Assembly: GCF_030068615.1 (NCBI RefSeq)
Contig: NZ_JASJOC010000012.1
Coordinates: 1-64,000 of the forward strand
Direction: 5' to 3'
DNA length: 64,000 bases
Origin: Halostagnicola sp. A-GB9-2
GTDB taxonomy: Archaea > Halobacteriota > Halobacteria > Halobacteriales > Natrialbaceae
The translations under genes were made by a program, and so were the position numbers. The notes beneath the pieces were generated by a model that was not told where the DNA came from, ran no database searches, and saw only the letters and a program-made list of their open reading frames with translations. Shown here in pieces: positions 44,039 to 52,757 of this stretch (within the stretch, counting starts at the first letter, position 1; the number at the start of each line of letters is the position of its first letter).

Positions 44039-45602
44039 GGTAACGGTCGACGGTGAGACGCTGACTCCAACGGATGTCGTCGCCGTCGCGCGTGACGACG
44101 CGACGGTCAGTATCGACCCGAACGGCCGGAAGGCCGTCCGCGTCAGCCGCGATCGCGTCGAATCGCTCATCGACAGCGGCCAGGCGGTGTACGGCTTCAA
44201 CACCGGGTTCGGCGAACTGGTCGACACGCGCATCGACGACGCGGACCTCGAGCAGTTACAGTCGAACCTCATTCGGAGTCACGCCTCGGGCGCGGGCCGG
44301 GAACTTGAGCGCGAGGAGGTTCGAGCGCTGCTGGTGACCCGGCTCAACGCGCTCGTGAAGGGATATTCGGGCGTCCGAGAGGTGGTTGTCGATCACTTGC
44401 AGACGATGCTCAACGAGGGGATACATCCCGCGGTCAGGTCGCGAGGGAGTCTCGGGGCCTCGGGAGATCTCGCCCCGCTCGCCCATCTAAGCCTGGTTCT
44501 CATCGGCGAAGGGGAAGCCGATGTCGACGGCGAACCCGAACGGCTGTCGGGGACCGCTGCACTGGAGACGGCCGGTCTCGAGCCGCTGACCCTCGCCGCG
44601 AAGGAGGGTCTCGCCCTGATCAACGGAACGCAGCTGTCGGCCGGGCTTGCCGCAATCCGCCTCGTCGACGCGCGCCGGGTTCTCGAGGCCGCCAACGCCG
44701 CGGGTGCGCTGACGACGGAGGTGACGATGGGGACGACCGCAAACTGCGAACCGGAGATCAACGCGGTCCGACCCCACCGGGGACAGCGAACGGTCGCGTC
44801 CCGGATCCGACGGCTCACCGAGGAATCTGAGATCATCGCCTCTCACGCCAACTGTGACCGCGTGCAGGACGCCTACTCGATCCGGTGTCTGCCGCAGGTA
44901 CACGGCGCCGTCAGCGACGCGCTGGACCACCTCGAGGAGGCGGTCGAGATTGAACTCAACAGCGCGACCGACAACCCACTGGTATTCGCGGCGGACGCGG
45001 TCGATCCCCGGGCGACCGGCACGAGCGACGCGGCGGCCATCTCCGGTGGTAACTTCCACGGTGAACCGCTCGCCCTCCGCCTCGATTACGTCACGAGCGC
45101 GCTCGTCGAACTCGCCGCGATCAGCGAGCGCCGGGTCGATCGGATCGTTAATCCGAACATCCAGGAGGAGCATCTACCGCCGTTCCTCACGACGAACAGT
45201 GGCCTTCGGTCCGGGTTCATGATTCCGCAGTACACCGCGGCCGCGCTGCTGAACGAGTTGCGCTCGCTGGGTCGTCCGTCCACGGATTCGACGCCGGTGA
45301 GTGGCGGCCAGGAGGATCACGTCAGCATGAGCGCAACCAGTGCACACCAGTTCGCGAGGGCCGTCGAACTCGCTCGCACCGTCGTCGCCATCGAGCTTCT
45401 GACGGCCGCACAGGGTGCGGAGTTCGTCGACGCCTCCATCTCCCATGGGGCCGGCACGGATGCCGCCTACGGGCTCGTCAGGGACGTTTCGCCCGCCGTC
45501 GTCGAGGACCGTTCGCTCGCGCCGGATATCGACGCCGTCGACGAACTGATTCGGTCGGGCTGTCTCGAGCAGACGCTTCGGGACCACATCGACGCCGCGT
45601 AG
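44031..45602 (+). CDS. hutH: Histidine ammonia-lyase
   Basis: Enzyme of 523 residues that removes ammonia from histidine to give urocanate. The A-S-G triad that forms the MIO cofactor lies in G-S-L-G-A-S-G-D near residue 145. Other signatures are Y-G-F-N-T-G-F-G near residue 54 and a C-terminal G-G-Q-E-D-H-V-S-M near residue 424. It is the third hut gene. The operon ends here, and the neighbouring genes are convergent. Confidence 0.95.
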   Translation: MTEVTVDGETLTPTDVVAVARDDATVSIDPNGRKAVRVSRDRVESLIDSGQAVYGFNTGFGELVDTRIDDADLEQLQSNLIRSHASGAGRELEREEVRALLVTRLNALVKGYSGVREVVVDHLQTMLNEGIHPAVRSRGSLGASGDLAPLAHLSLVLIGEGEADVDGEPERLSGTAALETAGLEPLTLAAKEGLALINGTQLSAGLAAIRLVDARRVLEAANAAGALTTEVTMGTTANCEPEINAVRPHRGQRTVASRIRRLTEESEIIASHANCDRVQDAYSIRCLPQVHGAVSDALDHLEEAVEIELNSATDNPLVFAADAVDPRATGTSDAAAISGGNFHGEPLALRLDYVTSALVELAAISERRVDRIVNPNIQEEHLPPFLTTNSGLRSGFMIPQYTAAALLNELRSLGRPSTDSTPVSGGQEDHVSMSATSAHQFARAVELARTVVAIELLTAAQGAEFVDASISHGAGTDAAYGLVRDVSPAVVEDRSLAPDIDAVDELIRSGCLEQTLRDHIDAA

Positions 45603-45644
45603 ACTCCCCCGGGTCGAACGACCCGAAAAATTTGCGCTTCCGTC

Positions 45645-46088
45645 TTAGAGCTTTCGAACGACCGTGCCGTCCGGTTCGATGGCGTTGATCTCGGCATCCG
45701 TCAGCGGCACCTCGATTTCGATCTCGACCAAGTATCCCTCGTCTGCCAGCTGATCGGTGCCCAACACGGTATGACACGGGTAGGGCTCGTCGAAGGTCTC
45801 CCAGTAGACTTCCTTGTAGCCGTCGTAGTAGTGTTCCTGGGCGTCGACGATATGGGTCGTCACCTTCGCGATGTCGTCGAACGATTTGTCGATCGCCTCA
45901 AGCAGATAGCCGACGTTCTCGTAGGCTTTCTCGGCCTGCGTTCGGATATCGTCTCCGACGATCTCCGAATCGGCGTCCATCGCGACTTGGCCCGCCATAT
46001 AGAACGTTCCCCCGGCGATAATCCCGTGGTTGTAGCCGATCTGCCGTGCATCCTTCAGCTCCGGTGGGTTGATCGCGAGTCGAACCAT
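45645..46088 (-). CDS. RidA/YjgF family protein
   Basis: Protein of 147 residues with a RidA fold. The conserved region includes Y-M-A-G-Q-V-A-M near residue 30 and a C-terminal E-I-E-V-P-L strand near residue 130. Family members hydrolyse reactive enamine/imine intermediates made by PLP enzymes or ammonia-lyases. The ATG at 46088 gives the usual length; the longer frame upstream has no similarity. It faces hutH and sits beside the M20 amidohydrolase on the same strand, which fits a role in nitrogen catabolism. Confidence 0.83.
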   Translation of the reverse strand: MVRLAINPPELKDARQIGYNHGIIAGGTFYMAGQVAMDADSEIVGDDIRTQAEKAYENVGYLLEAIDKSFDDIAKVTTHIVDAQEHYYDGYKEVYWETFDEPYPCHTVLGTDQLADEGYLVEIEIEVPLTDAEINAIEPDGTVVRKL

Positions 46089-46165
46089 ACCGACTCCATC
46101 CGCGCTAGGGAGTAAAACGCACGCCCTCCAGATGGCGGTTCTCTCTTGGCGTAACCGCTCGTCGG

Positions 46166-47413
46166 TCACTCCGTCGCGAGCGCCGCCGCCGACTCCGCGA
46201 GGACCGTCACCGCCGCCGCACAGTCCTCCCACGATGTCCACTCCCGTGGGTTGTGGGAGATCCCGTCTTTCGACGGCGCGAACAGTAGGCCGGAATCAGT
46301 GACATCGGCGACGGTCGCCGTGTCGTGCATAGCTGCGGAGTGGAGCTCCAGGAACTGCGCTCCGGTCGTCGTCGCCGCCGTTCGAGACGCCGCGAGACAG
46401 CGCTGACTCAGGTGCGTCGGTTCGGTATCCCGATACCGCTCGAACGACGTTTCGACCGCTCGGTCCTGGGCCACGCGGAAGAGGCAGTCACGACACTGGG
46501 CCACGAGGTCGTCCATCCGATCGCAGTCGACGTCCCGAATATCGAGCTGCAGGGTGACCGCTCCGGGAACGATATTGCGCGCGTTCGGCTCGATCGATCC
46601 CTCGCCGACAGTAACGACGGCAGTGGAGTGCTCGGCGGCGACGGACCGACCGACAGCTTCGACCTCGAGGACGAACTCTGACGCTGCGGCGAGGGCGTCG
46701 GTTCGATCGGCCATCGCCGTCGTGCCCGCGTGATTGGCTTCGCCGGTGATCGTGACCTCACAGTTCGTCAGCCCCGTGACCGAATCGACGATGCCGACCG
46801 CTGCGCCGGCGTCCGTCAGCCTGGTTCCCTGTTCGATGTGGAGTTCGAGCCACGCAGACCACTCCGCAGCATCGATCTCATCCGTCCCGCTGAAGCCGAT
46901 GTTCGTCAATCGCTGTTCGAGGGTGACGCCGGCGTCGTCAGTCAGTGACAGCGCCTCGACTGCCGATCGTTTGCCGGCAGCGACCGACGAACCGAGCGTT
47001 CCAACGCCGAAGCGGGCGCCCTCCTCCTCGGTAAAACAGCCGACGCCGAGTGGGCGCGTCGGCTCGTACTCCGAGGACTGAATCGCACGGATGGCCTCGA
47101 ACGCGCCGTAAACGCCGAGCGGCCCGTCAAAAATCCCACCGCGGGGGACGGAGTCGAGGTGGCTCCCCAGGACGACCGGTGCGGTATCTTCGTCGGCGCT
47201 GTCCGGAACCCAGTAGCCGGCAATGTTCCCAACCCGATCGATACGCACTGTGAGCCCGGCGTCGGTCAGTCGGTCAACGAGACGCTCTCGAGCGAGCCGG
47301 TCGGCTTCGCTGCCGGTCAGTACGGTTCGCCCGCGCCCACACTCGACGTCGAGTGCGCCGAACGTCGCGTTTCGTTCGATATCCGCTCGAAGTCGCTCCG
47401 CATCCACGTTCAT
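46166..47413 (-). CDS. M20-family amidohydrolase (N-carbamoyl-L-amino acid hydrolase/allantoate type)
   Basis: Enzyme of 415 residues. Metal-site motifs are G-S-H-L-D-S-V near residue 85, the E-E-E-G-A-R-F catalytic glutamate near residue 130, H-I-E-Q-G near residue 195 and H-S-A-A-M-H-D near residue 355. The family hydrolyses N-carbamoyl, ureido and related C-N bonds. No HutG-type arginase-fold enzyme is visible in the operon, so this protein may act on formimino-glutamate, or on an unrelated ureido compound. The ATG at 47413 gives the usual N-terminus. Confidence 0.83.
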   Translation of the reverse strand: MNVDAERLRADIERNATFGALDVECGRGRTVLTGSEADRLARERLVDRLTDAGLTVRIDRVGNIAGYWVPDSADEDTAPVVLGSHLDSVPRGGIFDGPLGVYGAFEAIRAIQSSEYEPTRPLGVGCFTEEEGARFGVGTLGSSVAAGKRSAVEALSLTDDAGVTLEQRLTNIGFSGTDEIDAAEWSAWLELHIEQGTRLTDAGAAVGIVDSVTGLTNCEVTITGEANHAGTTAMADRTDALAAASEFVLEVEAVGRSVAAEHSTAVVTVGEGSIEPNARNIVPGAVTLQLDIRDVDCDRMDDLVAQCRDCLFRVAQDRAVETSFERYRDTEPTHLSQRCLAASRTAATTTGAQFLELHSAAMHDTATVADVTDSGLLFAPSKDGISHNPREWTSWEDCAAAVTVLAESAAALATE

Positions 47414-47472
47414 ACTTCCGTATCGTCGATCCGACGGATAAGCGTCCACGCGCCATATGGGGGCGCACCTGT

Positions 47473-47650
47473 CTAGCAGTGATCGACCATCGCGTCGATG
47501 AATTTCTTCTCGACCCGGAGAAGATGATGTTGCACAATTCAACGTTCGATACCGGTTACGACCGCTGAGGAATCACACAGGATGTTGTAGTACCCGTAGG
47601 TGTGAACGGTCCGAATCACCTCATGCTGCCGCTCGGAGAGAGACGGTATC
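47473..47650 (-). pseudogene. HTH-10 regulator C-terminal fragment
   Basis: The minus strand reads L-S-E-R-Q-H-E-V-I-R-T-V followed by G-Y-Y-N, then a frame break and stop. It ends with V-Q-H-H-L-L-R-V-E-K-K-F-I-D-A. That is the helix-turn-helix end of a Bat-type regulator like the one at 36493-37152. The sensor region and an intact frame are missing. It lies upstream of the M20 gene, so it may once have regulated it. Confidence 0.65.
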
Positions 47651-47729
47651 ACCGACTCACCAAACTAAGCGCACCCGACGGAACGGTCCGACTCGACCGA
47701 GTTGAAACTGCGAGCGACTCGAGATCACC

Positions 47730-48071
47730 ATGGCGACCGGTTCGATCTCGTCGGACGCTGTCGCACTCGAGGCGCTCGCCCGGCAGCGCACCGAGGAACT
47801 GGCCGCTCTTTCGGACGCCTCGTTTCCCCGCGACCGTCCTCGAGAGGGCGAGCTGACCGACGGGACCGACAGCACGCACCTAACGACCATACCCAACGAG
47901 TTCGGGTTCGTCTCCGTCCACGAACGGTGCGGCACTGCCGGTACGACCATCGATGTCGTGGCGGAGAAACAACACGATTTGGTTCGGTTCGGGCCAGCAA
48001 CACTCGCGGCTATCGCGGAACACGACCACGAGCTATTCACGGAGTGGATCGCCGCGAGACTGGAGGAGTAG
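47730..48071 (+). CDS. Small hypothetical protein
   Basis: Acidic protein of 113 residues, no family recognised. A helical first third (A-L-E-A-L-A-R-Q-R-T-E-E-L-A) is followed by a beta-rich middle (E-F-G-F-V-S-V-H-E-R-C-G-T-A-G). The end is a helical H-D-H-E-L-F-T-E-W-I. Composition is haloarchaeal and codon use matches the neighbours, so it is probably a real gene. It is convergent with the permease gene. Confidence 0.5.
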   Translation: MATGSISSDAVALEALARQRTEELAALSDASFPRDRPREGELTDGTDSTHLTTIPNEFGFVSVHERCGTAGTTIDVVAEKQHDLVRFGPATLAAIAEHDHELFTEWIAARLEE

Positions 48072-48152
48072 CGTCGAATCGACCGCACCGCGGTGACTGC
48101 GTCTTCGGCCCGCCGGGACCGCTCGTCCGGCGAACCATTCCCGCCTCGAGGC

Positions 48153-48998
48153 CTACGAACTCAGCAGTTCCTCGAGTCCGACGAGTCGGTCCGAGACGAG
48201 GACGGCGATAAAGGCGACGAGGACGTAGATACTCGCGACCGCCGCGATGAGCGGGCTGATGTTCGACCGGATCGCCGTGTAGATCACGACGGGGAGCGTC
48301 ACGTTGTTCGTCGTCGTGATAATGAGGCTCACGAGGAACTCGTTCAGCCCGAGGACGAACATGATTAGGGAGCCGGTCACGACGCCCGGCATGATCGCTG
48401 GCAGCGTCACATTGACGAACGTCTGCAACTCGTCGGAGCCGAGGTTTTTCGCCGCGTTCTCGAGGTTCGGATCCAACGCGTTCACGCGGGACGTGACGCT
48501 CCAGATCATGAACGGAATGTTGATGATCGTCAGAGCGAGGCCGACCGTCCAGAGCTGGCCGATGTAGCCGAGTTCACCGAAGATGATCATCAAAATCACG
48601 CCCGAGACGACGAGCGGGACGGTAAACGGGAGCAGGAAGTAGATCTGGAAGAGGTTTGAGAACCGCAGGTCGTAGCGCATCAACCCGATCGCCGTCAGTA
48701 TCCCGATCGGAATCGAGAATAGCGTACAGAACAACGCGGCGACAACGCTGCGGTAGAGTGCCGAAATATACTGGTCCTGTTCCGGAATTTCGGCGTACCA
48801 GCTCAGTGAGAAGCCGTCCGGCGGGAACCTGACGATGTCGCCGGGCTGGAACGAGACGATGAAGACGATGATCGTCGGGAGCATGAGAAAGACGATCTGG
48901 AGGAGGATGACGCCCGAAATGATCGGTCGGTTCCCCGGCAGTTTTCGGCTGAGACGCGACAGCGAGTGGCTCAGTCCGGTACCAGGCTCTCTACTCAT
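48153..48998 (-). CDS. ABC transporter permease, PotC/PotI type
   Basis: Integral membrane protein of 281 residues with six hydrophobic segments. The EAA-type loop for ATPase docking appears as A-A-K-N-L-G-S-D-E-L near residue 180. The ATG at 48998 overlaps the end of the partner permease; the earlier in-frame ATG is too far inside that gene. It forms the channel with the next gene for uptake of a small cationic or amino-acid-like substrate. Confidence 0.87.
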   Translation of the reverse strand: MSREPGTGLSHSLSRLSRKLPGNRPIISGVILLQIVFLMLPTIIVFIVSFQPGDIVRFPPDGFSLSWYAEIPEQDQYISALYRSVVAALFCTLFSIPIGILTAIGLMRYDLRFSNLFQIYFLLPFTVPLVVSGVILMIIFGELGYIGQLWTVGLALTIINIPFMIWSVTSRVNALDPNLENAAKNLGSDELQTFVNVTLPAIMPGVVTGSLIMFVLGLNEFLVSLIITTTNNVTLPVVIYTAIRSNISPLIAAVASIYVLVAFIAVLVSDRLVGLEELLSS

Positions 48999-49953
48999 GG
49001 GTACCACCTTCGGTGACGCCAAGCGTTCCCGTTCCGATTGACCTGAAGATGCCGAGAACGATGATTGACGATACGACCACCAGCGAGATACTGAACGTCG
49101 CTGCGAGCGGATAGTTCGCCATGTTGAACAGCGCTCGATAGATCACGTTCGAGATGAAATCGACCCGTCCACCGCCGACGAGGGCCGGGATTGCGTACGT
49201 CGCAGACGTCAGCGTGAAGACGACGATAGTCGCGCCCGCGATTCCCGGCGCAGCGAGTGGCAAGACGACGTACCAGAACGTCTCAAGTCTGTTGGAGCCA
49301 AGGCTACTTGCCGCCAGCTCCAGCGATCGATCGATGTTCTGAATCGCCGGTGCGATCATAATGATTGCAAACGGTATCATGATCTGTAAGAGTCCAATGA
49401 TGACACCGTGTTCTGTCCCAATGAGTCGTATCGGTCCAATACCGAATACTCCTAGCCCGGTGTTGACGAGGCCGTTCTGGCCGAGAATGATCATCCAGCC
49501 GTACGCGCGAACGATCACGCCCGTGAAGAACGGAACGAAGAGGCAAACGAGCAGTAGCTTCCGCAGCACCGCGTTTTCCGTCCGAACCGTCAGATACGCG
49601 TAGGGGAGCGCCATCGCGACTGCTAGCACGGTAATCAGTGTTGCCATGCCGACCGTCCGGGCGAATATCCTGTAATACGCCTCTGTCGTGAGGAAGTTAC
49701 GCCAGTTCTCGAGCGTGAACTCGTAGACGATGAATTCGATCGGATCGAACGTGAGGACGCTGTAGCCAGCCAACAACAGCAGGCCGACGAAGAGAAAGCT
49801 CACGAGCAGTACTCCGGGAACGATCAGGACGTATCCCAACCAGTTCGGCTGTGACTGATACCACTCTCTGGGCAGCGTTTCTTTGGCTGCGATCAGCCGG
49901 TCCATCACGCGCCATTTGAGGTTCTGTAAACGTTGGTTATTGTCAATAGACAT
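48991..49953 (-). CDS. ABC transporter permease, PotB/PotH type
   Basis: Permease of 320 residues with an N-terminal cytoplasmic stretch and six hydrophobic segments. The ATPase-docking loop is A-A-S-S-L-G-S-N-R-L near residue 220. It overlaps the downstream permease gene by eight bases and follows the substrate-binding protein gene, so all three are probably one operon. The matching ATPase is presumably the one at 37218-38366. Confidence 0.87.
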   Translation of the reverse strand: MSIDNNQRLQNLKWRVMDRLIAAKETLPREWYQSQPNWLGYVLIVPGVLLVSFLFVGLLLLAGYSVLTFDPIEFIVYEFTLENWRNFLTTEAYYRIFARTVGMATLITVLAVAMALPYAYLTVRTENAVLRKLLLVCLFVPFFTGVIVRAYGWMIILGQNGLVNTGLGVFGIGPIRLIGTEHGVIIGLLQIMIPFAIIMIAPAIQNIDRSLELAASSLGSNRLETFWYVVLPLAAPGIAGATIVVFTLTSATYAIPALVGGGRVDFISNVIYRALFNMANYPLAATFSISLVVVSSIIVLGIFRSIGTGTLGVTEGGTHE

Positions 49954-50013
49954 TATGTCCTCGGATGGAATTCTGTGTGAATGAAGCGTTCTCAGTTACG
50001 GAGACTTACGTAC

Positions 50014-51195
50014 TTATGAACCAACGGTATTGTTGAACGTCTCGAACCACTCGGAGCTGTTCTCCGCGTAGACATCCAGATCGACGGTGAGAAGCCCGTC
50101 GTAATCCTCCTCGCTCGTCGGGTACGCCGGGTCCTCCTCCATGTAGTCGAGCGGGTCCGTGTTACTGTTCGTCATCGGTAGTCCGAGCAGCTCCGTCCAC
50201 TCCGTCTGGACGTCTGCGTCGGCCGCGTAGTTGATGAACTCCTGTGACCAGTAGAGTTCGGATTCCGACTGATTGCGGGGCGTGTACATACTGTCGCTTC
50301 GAACTGTCGCGCCCTCCTCCGGAATCGTCCATCCGATCGGTTCGCCCTCCTCGTACGCTTCGTACACGTTGTTCATCAGCATGGCGGCGACCGAAACCTC
50401 TCCGGTTCTGATTCCTTCTGTAAGCGTCGGGTCGTCACCCAGAAGCCCGATACTGGGCTCGAACGCTTCGAGCTCGTCCCAGATCGGATCGAGATCGTCG
50501 CTGTCGAGTGGCGTGTCCGCAAATTCCGATAGGACCGGGAAGAATCCGTTCCCGTTGGCGTCGATAGCGAACTCGTTTTCCCACTGGTCGTCTTTTAACG
50601 CGGCCCAGCTGTCCATCGGTTCCTCGCTTCCGTGTACCTCTTCCAGCGACTCTTCGTTGTAACAGAGCGCGTACGTGTACGAGTATAGGGAGATGTATGG
50701 GAGGGAGTCGTCGACGTTCGGGATCGCGGAGTCGAACAACTCCTCGTGGTTCGTAACGATATCTGGCTCGAGTGGATACCCCAGATCCATCCGGTACTCC
50801 TCGTGGGCAGCGGGTTCGACCGTCCACATGACGTTTACGGCCGGTTCGCGATCCTGTTCGATCGCCGTTCGAATGTCTCCTTGCATGACCGTCCGCTCTG
50901 TGTTGTCGAATTCGACGTCGATACCCGTATCTTCGGTGAACGGTTCCGCGATGGCTTCTTCGACGGAGTCCTGCCAGACACCACCCCAGGCACGAACGGT
51001 GATGGAGTCAGGTTCTTCGGGTGGATTGTCCGGATCGAGCGTTACGTCCCCATCGCCCGAGGATCCGATACATCCGGCGAGAGCGCTGAGAACGATAGCC
51101 GAGTTCGCACCAATGAACCCTCGTCGAGAGAAGTCGGTCGTTCGATTCTGTCTGCGGCTTTCTGCCACCGCCTCACGCGTCGGTTCTTCGCTCAT
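50014..51195 (-). CDS. Substrate-binding lipoprotein of ABC importer (PotD-like)
   Basis: Lipoprotein of 393 residues. A Tat signal (F-S-R-R-G-F-I-G near residue 22) is followed by a hydrophobic stretch and a lipobox ending L-A-G-C near residue 42, so it should be exported folded and lipid-anchored. The mature part is a two-lobe binding protein of the spermidine/putrescine group (R-A-W-G-G-V-W-Q near residue 68). The ligand is unknown. Histidine or a polyamine are reasonable guesses because the hut operon lies between this gene and the ATPase. Confidence 0.9.
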   Translation of the reverse strand: MSEEPTREAVAESRRQNRTTDFSRRGFIGANSAIVLSALAGCIGSSGDGDVTLDPDNPPEEPDSITVRAWGGVWQDSVEEAIAEPFTEDTGIDVEFDNTERTVMQGDIRTAIEQDREPAVNVMWTVEPAAHEEYRMDLGYPLEPDIVTNHEELFDSAIPNVDDSLPYISLYSYTYALCYNEESLEEVHGSEEPMDSWAALKDDQWENEFAIDANGNGFFPVLSEFADTPLDSDDLDPIWDELEAFEPSIGLLGDDPTLTEGIRTGEVSVAAMLMNNVYEAYEEGEPIGWTIPEEGATVRSDSMYTPRNQSESELYWSQEFINYAADADVQTEWTELLGLPMTNSNTDPLDYMEEDPAYPTSEEDYDGLLTVDLDVYAENSSEWFETFNNTVGS

Positions 51196-51441
51196 TGTCT
51201 GGGTATATAGAGTTACTATGATACAGTTATTGCTTCCACTCCATACGGAGCCCTGTTAAGCCCTGTAAATTGCTATCACGGACCGTCCGATGAAAGCAAC
51301 CACCGAACTGGTCAGTTGTCTACGACTGGCATTGAGAAATACAGTTCGGAGCGTATACTCAAGGATATGTGTCCAAATAGGCAGATATGTGATGAATTAG
51401 TTTACAGTGGGTTTCGGCGGCAGAACTATAGTGACCGTTAG
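51196..51441. other. Intergenic, second island border
   Basis: No gene. It contains the promoter region of the binding-protein gene (minus strand) and the point where the accessory island begins. The PadR-like fragment starts abruptly after it, so a recombination junction probably lies near 51440. Confidence 0.45.
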
Positions 51442-51951
51442 AACTTTTCACTCGAGATCTGGTACACTGACATTGCCCATAGTGTCCTCTACAGCGCCCT
51501 CGAGACCCTCACAACCGAACGTCTCCTCGAGGAAATCACACCGAACCACCAGAGTGAATACCTCCTCACCGCCGACGACATCGATCTCTTCAACACCTAC
51601 ACGAATGACGTTCAGACAGCGTTGTACCGGGTCCGACGGGCGATCCTCGAGACACCACCGCCAGCGCACGACCATTGGGCGTATGACTCCGGACTGACCA
51701 CTGATTGGACTCACTATGATGAGCCAGTATCGAAGCTACAACTCCGATGTAGTGGGATCGCTCGCGCGGTGAATGTCGACGATGACCTCTCAGACATCCA
51801 GGCCAGACGTGCTCGGTCCCATCTCGGTGACGCTAGCCACCAACTCGAGACCCTTCGGTTGGGGCTTCGAACCATCCTCGAAATCGATTCTAAAACCACG
51901 GCCACCCAGAACGAGCCAAGTACACGAACCGCCGGTGAGACAGATGAGTAA
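51442..51951 (+). pseudogene. Truncated PadR-like gene fused to helical domain
   Basis: The frame is open from 51442 without a good start codon. The first 50 codons match the second half of the PadR-like protein at 29012-29449 (H-S-V-L-Y-S-A-L-E-T-L, then E-Y-L-L-T-A-D-D). Residues from about 95 on resemble the helical module of 29908-30120 (A-R-R-A-R-S-H-L-G-D-A-S-H-Q-L). It is thus a shortened, N-terminally truncated version of the operon at 29012. Its stop overlaps the nuclease start. Confidence 0.6.
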
Positions 51952-52549
51952 TCGCGATCCACCTTCTCGAGAGGCCATGGACGGTCGTGGCCAAGGAAGA
52001 GGACAATGGCTTGAGTACCAACTCGAGCGGGCACTCCGCCGGTGGGGGTATAGAGTAGACCGGAACGTCCACGTCTTCAGTCAGGAAGTCGACGTCGTCG
52101 CCGTCCGACACGAAAAGGAAGGCACCCCCACCGACTGGATCCTCGCCCAGTGCAAAGACTGGGAATCGACCCGGATTACCACTGAGACGATCTATCGGCT
52201 CTGTCTGATGGCATTTACCTCCCGAGCAATGCCTGTACTGTGTCACACGACAGCACTCACAGAGGACGCCCGCCGCATTGCACGCCATTGGGAGGTCCGT
52301 GTCCTGACCCTCGAGGACCTTCATCGCGGATCGTTGCCAGCACCGAACGTCGCCGAACCGACGGCCGAGTATGGGACCTACGAGACTCAGTATACAGCTC
52401 GCGAAGAGCGTGGATCGCTACCAGTGTTGTTCATGGGCGAACCGCGAAAGCAGTTTAGCTACGTCCCGGGGTTCACGCCAGTTGGACGATCTCACGAGTA
52501 CCGACCACTCAACGATACCGAGCACTCGGACGGTTCGGGGGGTGGCTAG
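51944..52549 (+). CDS. Mrr-like nuclease, short form
   Basis: Protein of 201 residues that consists almost only of the restriction-endonuclease-like domain. It has glutamate in Q-W-L-E-Y-Q-L near residue 23, aspartate in Q-E-V-D-V-V-A near residue 51 and Q-x-K in A-Q-C-K-D-W near residue 72. It aligns along its length with residues 158-340 of the protein at 31991-33040, but lacks that protein's 150-residue helical N-terminus. The ATG at 51944 overlaps the preceding stop. A coiled-coil gene follows 208 bases later, as in the first island. Confidence 0.78.
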   Translation: MSNRDPPSREAMDGRGQGRGQWLEYQLERALRRWGYRVDRNVHVFSQEVDVVAVRHEKEGTPTDWILAQCKDWESTRITTETIYRLCLMAFTSRAMPVLCHTTALTEDARRIARHWEVRVLTLEDLHRGSLPAPNVAEPTAEYGTYETQYTAREERGSLPVLFMGEPRKQFSYVPGFTPVGRSHEYRPLNDTEHSDGSGGG

Positions 52550-52757
52550 CGCCGAGAGGTCGTTCTAATACGAACAGGAGCGAGTGCTGGCTCACTAAGG
52601 GAGTCGTGGGTGCGTTCGAAGTCCTCTCTGTACACGCTTGTCCGAGACACAGCGCCCGTCCAGCCACGCCGCTGTGCTCTCGGTAGCCAGCTGTCTCCTG
52701 TTCTGTTTGCGTCGCTGTAGCGCTTGCTGACTGCCCGCCCGAACCTACCAACAATCC

